Below, piece by piece: positions 52,501 through 61,500 of a DNA stretch of 64,000 nucleotides. Origin of the DNA: Shinisaurus crocodilurus (Eukaryota; Chordata; Lepidosauria; Squamata; Shinisauridae); NCBI GenBank assembly GCA_021292165.1, contig JAHFWL010000433.1, positions 127,001 through 191,000 on the forward strand, given 5' to 3'. The notes below the pieces were generated by a model that was not told where the DNA came from, ran no database searches, and was given only the letters and a program-made list of their open reading frames with translations. How positions within the stretch are numbered: the stretch's first letter is position 1; the number at the start of each line of letters is the position of its first letter. A program made the position numbers and the translations under genes.

Positions 52501-55500
52501 ATTCAGAAAGCTAAAAAACAGAAGCGTTGCCTGAAGATCTGGAGTGAGTGCACTGAACAGGGGAGCGTTTTATTCTGTCCGGCGGAGAGATTTTGGAACC
52601 CTTTGAAATATATATTGATGTTCAAAACCAAAGAGAAATATCAAGGACACCTAGAAAAAGGTACTTTTCTTTACCTGGCACATATAGGATGCAGGGCTGC
52701 ATTTGGGATTGAGATTGTCCCCTGTTTATGTTTAAGGCTGCTTCCAGAAGGAGGGCTCGTCGTGTTCCCAATCAAAAAGGCATTGTGTAGCAGTGCCGGC
52801 TTCCAGTTTTGAAGGGCCCTTGGGCAAGACACCCTCAATGGGCCCCCTCCATCACTGAGTCGACCTTCTCACTGCCATTGTCACCAGCTGCTGCTCCTTG
52901 TCCTCCTCTTTCTCATCATTGCTACAACTTGCTTGCTTGACAGGCAGAGAGCCAGTGAGCAAGTAGTCAGTGGCATCTACTGTTCTTCATCTCATTTTAT
53001 GACAGGCTCCTCTGTATTGAGGGGGCATTTCAGTACTTAGCCAAAGGAACTTCTCTGATTTAGACAGAACTGCTTGCCTTACATTCACTTGGGTGAGGAC
53101 AAACTCAAGCTGAAACTTAATCCAAATAGGACCAGAGCAGAGGTACTGTGGCTGGGGAAATCTATGGACCTGGATGGAGGTCTGTAACCAGCTCTGGCAA
53201 GACCATGTCTCTCCTGGACCCGATGCTGTTGATGCCAGGACTGGATTAAGACCATTATGGGCCTGGTGCTGAGGATTTTGTCCCCACCCACCCCCGGCCA
53301 GCCTCCCCCAACCTGGCACCCTCCAGGTGAACTGGACTGTAGCCCCCATCACCCCCAGCCAGCACGATGGAAGTTGTAGTCCAACACCGCTGGTGGGCAC
53401 CCAGTTGGGGAAGGCTGACCCGGGGTAGTCCGTCGGCGCCCAGCCAGAGCCGTGCATGCTGCTGCTTCCCCGCCGGGCCGCCGCCGGCGCGCCAGTCCTG
53501 CCACGAGGCCGTGAGAACCGGGTCAGAGGCAGGCGCGCGCGGGGGCAACCACCTTACCTTACCGGAGTGGCTTTGGCTCTCCCGAGCTGGACAGACGGGG
53601 CATCTCGCAGAGTCGCAGGTCCCCGGCGGGAAGAGCTGCCGCCGCCGCAAGGGAGCCGCTGCCTGGCGTCTCGACGGGCAAGTGCGGCAGCGCGGCAGCG
53701 GCAGCAGCCAGCAGGCGGTGGCGCGGCTCGGGCGAGTGGGCGCGCCGCGCGCTGCCGGGCCGGCTCAGCTATGGGCCTATTTTGGTAGGGGCGGGCCCGC
53801 TGCCGCTGCCGTGAGGGAGCCGCTGCCTGGCGTCTCGACACAAGGGCAAGTGCGGCAGCGCAGCAGCGGCAGCAGCCAGCAGGCGGCGGCGCGGCTCGGG
53901 CGAGTGGGCGTGCCGCGTGCTGCCAGGCCGGCTGTGGGCCTATTTTATGGTAGGGGCCTGGAGCTGCAGCTCCAATAGCCCCTATCTTAATCCGGCCCTG
54001 GTTGATGCCGGTGCACATGGCATGGGTGGCTAGGAGTGCCTTCTATCAGCTCGGTCTGATCTGGCAGCTGAGACCACGTCTAGAGAGAGAGGATCTTGCT
54101 ACAGTCATACATGAGCAGGGGGTGGGACTCGATGGCCTTGTAGGCCCCTTCTATGATCCTACGTGCTGGTTATATCAAGACTAGACTACTGTAATGTGTC
54201 ATATGTGAGGCTGAATTTGAAGGCAGTTTGGAAGCTTCAACTGGAAGTTCATGTTGCACCTATTTTGAATCAGCTGCATTAGTTGCCAGTTTGTTTCCAG
54301 ATCCAATTTAAAATGTGTGGCTGTGGGTGTGGCGGGTGTGTGTGTGTTAATTTTAAGGCCCTAAATGATTTGGGACCAAGTTATTTGAAGGACTGCCTGC
54401 ACCCATGCAAGTCTGCCCGCCCAGGTCCTCAGATCAGCCTCCACAAAGTGTTAGGTTGGTAGGCACTAGAGACGGGGCCATTTCAGTGGTTGCCCCATGC
54501 CTTAGGAATTCCCTCCCTAGACGTTTTCCTCTAACTGTGTTAAGTGTGCTTTAGTATATGATTTTATGATTTGTAGTATGGTATTATATTATTGTTTTAA
54601 TACGTTGTGATCCGCCTTGAAAAGGGTAACCCTGTAAGGCAGTCTATAAATTTGGAAATAAATAAATACATTTATTTTGTTTTTTAAAAAACCCAACAAG
54701 CTCAAGAAACAAGTGCTTGTGAGAAATGTCCCACTTCTTGTTTCTCTTCGTTCCCTTTCAGTTTTGCAGATGTTCCTGGGGCAGATAGTTGGAGGTAGCC
54801 TATTATTTCTTCCGGCAGATCTCCCAGCTGAATCAGTGACGTTATTCCAATTTTACAGCTACCTGGAGAAGCACCATGTGAACAACTTGGAAAAATATTT
54901 GGCCAGATTTGCTAAAGAAGGTAAATGGATGGCTGAAGAGGGAGAGCAGGATTAAGATTTATTCAGGGGCCTGGCAGGCAGTTACAACTTTGGGTACCTC
55001 CCAAGTACATGATGGGCTGTTGTGTTGAAATGAGAGAGAAATAGAGATGGCAATTTTGATAATACAATGGAGTGCCTGCTCTCAGTGTTGCTAGGATATT
55101 GTTACTTCTTATACTCAAGTACAAAATTAAAAGTTTATAGAAAAAATATTTAAGAACATATGAAGGACCATGCTGGATCAGACAAAGGGTCCATCTAGTC
55201 CAGCATTCTGTTCACACAGTTGCCAAACAGCTGCCCATGGGAAACCCACAAGCAGAACATGAGTGCAACAGCACCCTCCTGCCCATGTTCCCCAGCAACT
55301 GGTGCATACTACCTCTGATACTGGAGGTAGCATATCGCCATCAGGACTATTAGCCATTGATAGCCTTCTCCTCCATGAATTTCTCCAATCCTCTTTTAAA
55401 GCCATGCAAATTCATGGTCATCACTACATCTTGTGGAAGTGAATTCCATAGTTTAACTATGCACTGTGTGTGGAAATACTTTATTTTATCTGTCCTGAAT

Positions 55501-58500
55501 CTCCCACCAATCAGCTTCATGGGATGACCCCGGGTTCTATTATTATATGAGAGGGAGAAAAATGTCTCCCTGTCCACTTTCTCCACAACATACATAATTT
55601 TGTATGCCTCTATCATGTCTCCCCTTACTCACCTTTTTTTTTCTAAGCTAAACAGTCCCAGCTGCTGTAACCTTTCCTCATAGGAGAATTGCCCCTTGAT
55701 CATTTTAGTTGCCCTTTTCTGTACTTTTTCCAACTCTACAATGTCCTTTTTTTAGGTGTGGTGACCAGAACTGTACACATTATTCTAAGTGTGGTTGCAC
55801 CATAGATTTGTATAAGGGGAGTATGATCTTGGCAGTTTTATTTTCAATTCCTTTCCTAATTATGCCCAACATGGAATTTTTGAGGTTAATTGCATATTTG
55901 CTGTAGTTGTCCTTCCTCTGATTATTGAATTTGTTGGCAGTATTTCCATAGAAAGCGATCTGTACTCAAGAAGGCAAGCAGGCCCACAGCTAGCACGCAG
56001 CACCCTCAGACAGCTACTAGGGCAGCTGCTGGGGACTGCCCAACACCCAGAAAGGTCTCTCTGATGATGCCTGCACCAGACACACACACCCCCTTTAATT
56101 TCCCCTGCTCCAGCACTCTGATTAGCACCAGGTTGGAGCTGGGGTTTTCAGCAGCAGACATCTCTGCATTTATGGTTGAATTCCTCCCTCTTCAGTGATA
56201 TTAATTGAAGGCCTGCAGCATCCTGGGAGACTGAAGAAGATAAAGAAACTGAAAGGGAAGCGGCTGAACCAGCTACAACCCCTGCCACAGACCTTAAAGC
56301 TCCTTGCAGTCCTGCAGTTTGATGAAAACCACCGTGTTGGCAAAGCGGCCACATCATGTCTTTCTCGTGCAACAGCCAATAGGAATTTCAGGGAAAAGGT
56401 ACTAAGCTTTGCCCTTCCGCTGGCATTTCCTTATGTACCGCATCCAGAGCATATATGCAGATATATGGGGAGGGGCCCATAGCTCAGTGGCAGGAGACAG
56501 CTGCTTTGCATGCAGAACATCCCAGGTTCAGCCTCTGGGTTCTCAGAGTTAAAAGGATCAGGTAGTGGGTGATGGGAACAACTTCTGCCTGATATCCTAG
56601 ATGGACTGTTGTCAGGCAGTGTAGTCTGTAATACCAAGATAGATTGGAGGGATGTACATTCAGAACTCAAAGAAAAAAATAAATATGAAAGAGCCCCATT
56701 CATATCTAATTTGCATTTAAAAATTCCAAATTAACCTTAACTATTAGCTAAATAGGATTTTTAAAAATATCCTTGGGGGGGGTTCTCTTTCGTATTTATT
56801 TCCATTTTGGATTTATTCGGCTTGACTTTAGTGGTTTATTTGCATTGAACTACTTACTGAAAGTTGGGAAAGAAACAGTGACTGGGTTCGCACGACATGC
56901 TAAGCCACGTTTATAAGCCACCATGGCTTAGCGTGTCATCCAAACCTAGCACGATTCCCATAGGAAGCGAACCTAGACGCCACCCTGCGAAGCCATGGCC
57001 TGTTGTAGGGTCTAGAAAACCCGCCGTGGCTTAGCATGTCATCCGAACCCAGATGACACAGTAAGCCAGTCAAGTCAAAAGGCCAAGGGGCTCTGGCCGA
57101 CCTCCTGCCAATGGGAGAGCAGGATTGCTTGCGAGCAATCCCTGCTCTCCTGGCATCGGCTGGAGCGCGGGGGGAAGCCAGCAGGGTACGACCGTGTGCC
57201 GCCTGCTCAGCCCCCATTCAAGGCTTGGGGAGGTGGTGCACACACAGCAGGGGAAGGAGCCGCTCTGCTTGCCTTCCTCTAGAGCAGTGTTCTCCAACCT
57301 TGGGTCCCCAGATGTTTTTGGCCTACAACTCCCAGCTACGCTGGCTGGGGCATGCTGGGAGTTGTAGGCCAAAAACATCTGGGGACCCAAGCTTGGAGAA
57401 CACTGGTGTAGAGGAAGGCAAGCCGAGCAGCTCAGCACCCCTGCCCCGTTTCGCCCCCTCCCTGCTGCCACTTGTCAACGGTGCAGAGGAGAGGGGGTAA
57501 CAGGGTGGGAGAAGCAGGAGAACGTGCCTCCTCTCCTCCCCGCCCACCAGAGCGATGGCCTCACGATCACACTGGCCAGTGGGGGGGGGGAGAAGAGGTG
57601 TTTCCCCCCCGGTTACCCTGGGAAGAGGATAAGCAACCCCCCACACCAGCCAGCAGAGGTGCTTCCCCCCCCCCCGGTCTCCCTGCTCGGAAAGGGACGA
57701 GCCACCTCGTGCTGGGCTTGGGAGCCCAGCACAAGGCGGCTTGTGTCCCCCACTGCTGGCCAGCAGTGCTGCTGCTCAGCTGAGTGGCGCCACCACGGAA
57801 CAACGGGAAGGGATGAGGGGAGCCTCTGACAGCTGCCCCAAAGTGCTGCTTGGGCACTTTTTGGCAGCTGTCATCCCTACTCCGCTTCCCTCAGTGCTCT
57901 CGTGGTGTCCTCTGGGATACCGGCAGGAGGACCGAGCGGGAGGGGGAGGAGGAGGGAGGTACCCTAACCCCACTGTACCCAATCGTCTCTTGGGCACAGG
58001 GGTATTTTAGCCACAGTGCGTGGCTAAAGTTCCCAAAGGGCTTAGGGTGTTGTGCGAACCCTCCCAGTGTTGCAAAATGTTCGGTGCTAGGGGAGAAGCT
58101 AGCTAGCTCTGAAAGTGACAGAAGTTGATAGCTGCCCCATTTTTTGGGGGCAGGGCAGCATTCCCCACGCTACCGCATTCAAGTGCAAGGCTCAATATCT
58201 CCCTTCATTTTAACAGGGGTGGGGAAAACCTACCCTGCTGAAAAATGGCTGGAGCAAGGTAGAAGCCTACCCCGCACCAAGGACCCTTGGGGCAACAGGC
58301 TCCTTGCTGGGGGGGGGGGACTCCCCCCCCACAACCACCTGATTTTGGGGCTGCAGACTTTCTTTCCTTCCATGCAGATCAGTGGAGGTGGAGTTGTACT
58401 GAGATAAGTTGCCAAAACAGGAATTGAAATTTGAAACACGAAATGACTAAATCCAAATTAACTAAATATGAATTAACAGTTTATAAAAGGAAGAAATTTT

Positions 58501-61500
58501 GAAAATAATTTTAAATCCATAAAGCAAAAAGGAAAAAAATGATTCCCCACCCACCCCCAGTACACACCCCAATTAGAAGGAAAAATAGTCTGACTTGGTA
58601 TAAGGCAGCTTTCTATGTTCCCTGTACAAGGGATGTTGATTGGCAGTATTTCAGAACTTCTATGCTAGGGCGTTTTTGACAAAAAAAACCCCAGTATAAT
58701 TTAATATTCTGTTGTATTTTCCAGGCTCTTCTTTTTTACACAGACATGTTAAGTAATTATGATGCAAAATTACAGCAAGCCGCATGCCTGGCCCTCAAAA
58801 ACCTCAGAGTGAGTGTTTTTAAATTCTTTCTGGTGGATCGTTAGAGAAGTGACCATGCAGTCCCATTACAGTATACCCATTTGTTTCACAGGCAGCCAGC
58901 AGAGGGGGCAAGAGTCCTACCTGTAACACAGTGAGGGCATTGAAAACACCCCTTAAGACAAAACGCACTGTTCCAGGAGCAAACTACTAGATGATACATG
59001 ATACATAATCTATCTGATTTTTGTTATGCACGTAGCAAATGCATGGGGAGGGGGGGTCAGGGTCAGAAGTGTTTCACAATGGGGGTTAACCCTTGCCCCT
59101 GTTCCATGGTCCCAATGACCCTGCCTCCCCCACCAAAGCCGTGAAAGGGAGCTATCCTCCTGGGGCTATCTTAGCAGCTTGCTTGTGTGTGTGTGTGTGT
59201 GTGTGGGGGGGGGCAATTTTCATGAGGGGAAGGGTTAAAAAAAAACAAACCCATCCCATATGGCATGATCCTGATCTTCCCGTTGCAGTTACTATTTAAA
59301 CAAAAATTAGATACATTAAATCAGGCGTGGGCAACTTCAGGAAGCCCAGGGACCATTTTCACCCACCAGACACCCCCCCCCCCCGCAGGCCCCATTACAA
59401 AAAAAGGTCTGCATTAGTGCTACAGAGCACTATATGGGTCAAATCTAGCTTCAAAACAAGCTAAATTTGGTGCAATGGTGCTAATGCAGCTATTTTTTTG
59501 GAGATATATATATATATACATATCATCTTTTTTTGCAATTGTGGGGTAGCGGGGGCTGCATGTGTTGCCCACCGCTGCATTAAATGCATACATGTAATTA
59601 ATGCAGCATCTAGTTTGGCCTCCATTTTCTGTTTCCATGTTCATGAGGTTAGCTGCAATGGGTGGAAAGTAGTCAGTGGATGTGGGAAGGCATTTCAACC
59701 GCCTGTAAATCAGTGAATGAATCTTGAAATTAGAAATGATTGAGAAAGGAAGAAAATGGTGCAGTGTAGTGTTTTCCTGTTCAGGGTTCCAGCCAGTTTT
59801 AGTTGCTTAGAATCCGTAATGCTGAAGTAGCCGCCCTGCTGAATGGGAGCACAGGCAGAACACATCCGTAAGACACTGTAAAAGTAGGCATTCGTTTTAG
59901 TGGGGTTTGTGCAGCTCATCCTAGTGGATTCTTCTCTACCTTATGATTGTATTCCAAATCCAGGTAGGTGTTTGTCTTTTAGCATTGCAGCTAGTAAGTG
60001 TGCATATCACTGGCACTATATAAGCCAGTGTTCTCCAACCGTGGGTCCCCAGATGTTTTTGGCCTACAACTCCCAGCATGCCCCAGCCAGTGTAGCTGGC
60101 TGGGGCATGCTGGGAGTTGTAGGCCAAAAACATCTGGGGACCCACAGTTGGAGAACACTGAAGCTATGATTATTTTGAGGGGTGCATTTTGCGGTTGTAT
60201 CCATTGAACCTGGTGTGCGGTGTGTGTGTGTGTGTGTTTGGTATAGTGAGAGAGGTGTTCTCTTGCTGCATCTCTCCAGAGCAGCCACCTGCCTATGCCT
60301 TATTCAGAGTGAGGGTAACTCACTTTGAGAGGCATAGGGCAGCGGCGGCATTGGGACCCGTGGCCTTCCTGGTGGTGGGGTGCGTGGGATCCGCTACTCT
60401 TCAAGATCCACCTCCTAAGGCAGGGGATTCACCCTGCCTCGTGGGAGGGCCGGCCCTGCCATAGTCTGTGGATCTTCCCCTCCCGAGCAGTGCCACCAGT
60501 CTCCATTAACGGTGCCACAGGTTAGCCATCCATGAATTAATGCATTGATGCTAAGAACGGGGAACACTCTCAAATGCTTAAACAGCTGTTGCTGCACTGC
60601 TTCTTTTACAAAACAGGGCATTGAAAGTATAGAGCAAATTGCCAGACTGTGTCTATCAGAAACGGAGGAAGTGCGGAACGCTGCCAGAGAAACGACTCTT
60701 TCATTTGGTAAATGCTTTAATGATTCTCTCTGCTTATGGATATTGAATGCAAGTGAAGAGCAGAGGCCTCAGAGCTGCTTCTTTTAGGGTTTTTTGCACT
60801 GAGATGCAGTACTGCTGGCTCTAAAGAACTGTCCTCCTGCCTGCCTTTTTGTTTTTCTCTCCTGGAGATCATGCAACTTCTTTGGCTATCAGGGGGAGCG
60901 GCGTGTGCGTGTGTGTGCGCACGTGCGTGCAATCCTCAGCACTGTTCTGACAACAAGTTTTCTGAGCAGATGCACTGTATGAATGGCTGCTCCCCAAAGA
61001 AGTGCACACTACTAGAAACTGTGGCTTCAGTTCCTTTCATCCCATTCCTATAACCCTCTACGCCAGGGTGGGGAAGCTGTAGCCCTCCCGATGTTGTTGG
61101 GTTCCAACTCCCATCAGCCTCAGCCAGCATGGCCAATGGTTGGTGGTGATGGGAGTTGTAGTCCAACAACATCTGGATGGACTCCTGTTCCCTTATCCCT
61201 GCGCTGTGCCCTGATCCAACAGCTGCTGCCTGCAGCATCAACTGACTGCTTCCTTCAGAGACACAGGACTGAGGTTTTTGCTGCCAGGCAGGAATCACCA
61301 TTCCTACCTGCTCAACTGGCCCGTAGAGTGAGGATATCAGTTGTCCGTCCCCGTCCGTCCCCCACTTATCATTATAGGAATGGCAAAAATGTCTTACATG
61401 AGGGAGTTGCGAGTTTTAGCGAATGCAGCATTTAAACACTCCAGCAGTTGCAAAATTGTAATGAGAGGTGCACGGTGATGGATAAGCTTTGTCCAATCCT

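Larger units (their letters stand above)
53055..54665 (+). mobile_element. L2 LINE ORF2 C-terminal part and 3' end, with nested insertions
   Basis: The minus-free plus-strand reading gives [14 protein letters not shown] near 53110-53155 and, after the insert, TRLDYCN-like text near 54175 and [16 protein letters not shown] near 54400. The 3' end is CCGCCTTGAAAAGGGTAACC with an AAATAAATA tail at about 54665. Inserts lie at 53236-54000 and about 54106-54165. Confidence 0.85.

Noticed and set aside
53450..53960. CpG island and promoter
   Set aside because: It is inside a transposon, in the middle of the gene, with no nearby first exon. It is kept only as a finding about mimicry.
53367..53978. 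Long GC-rich open frames (203 codons plus, 154 codons minus)
   Set aside because: They lie inside a hAT-like insertion with a tandem duplication. The length follows from GC richness and absence of stops; the composition is Ala/Gly/Arg/Gln low complexity with no domain.
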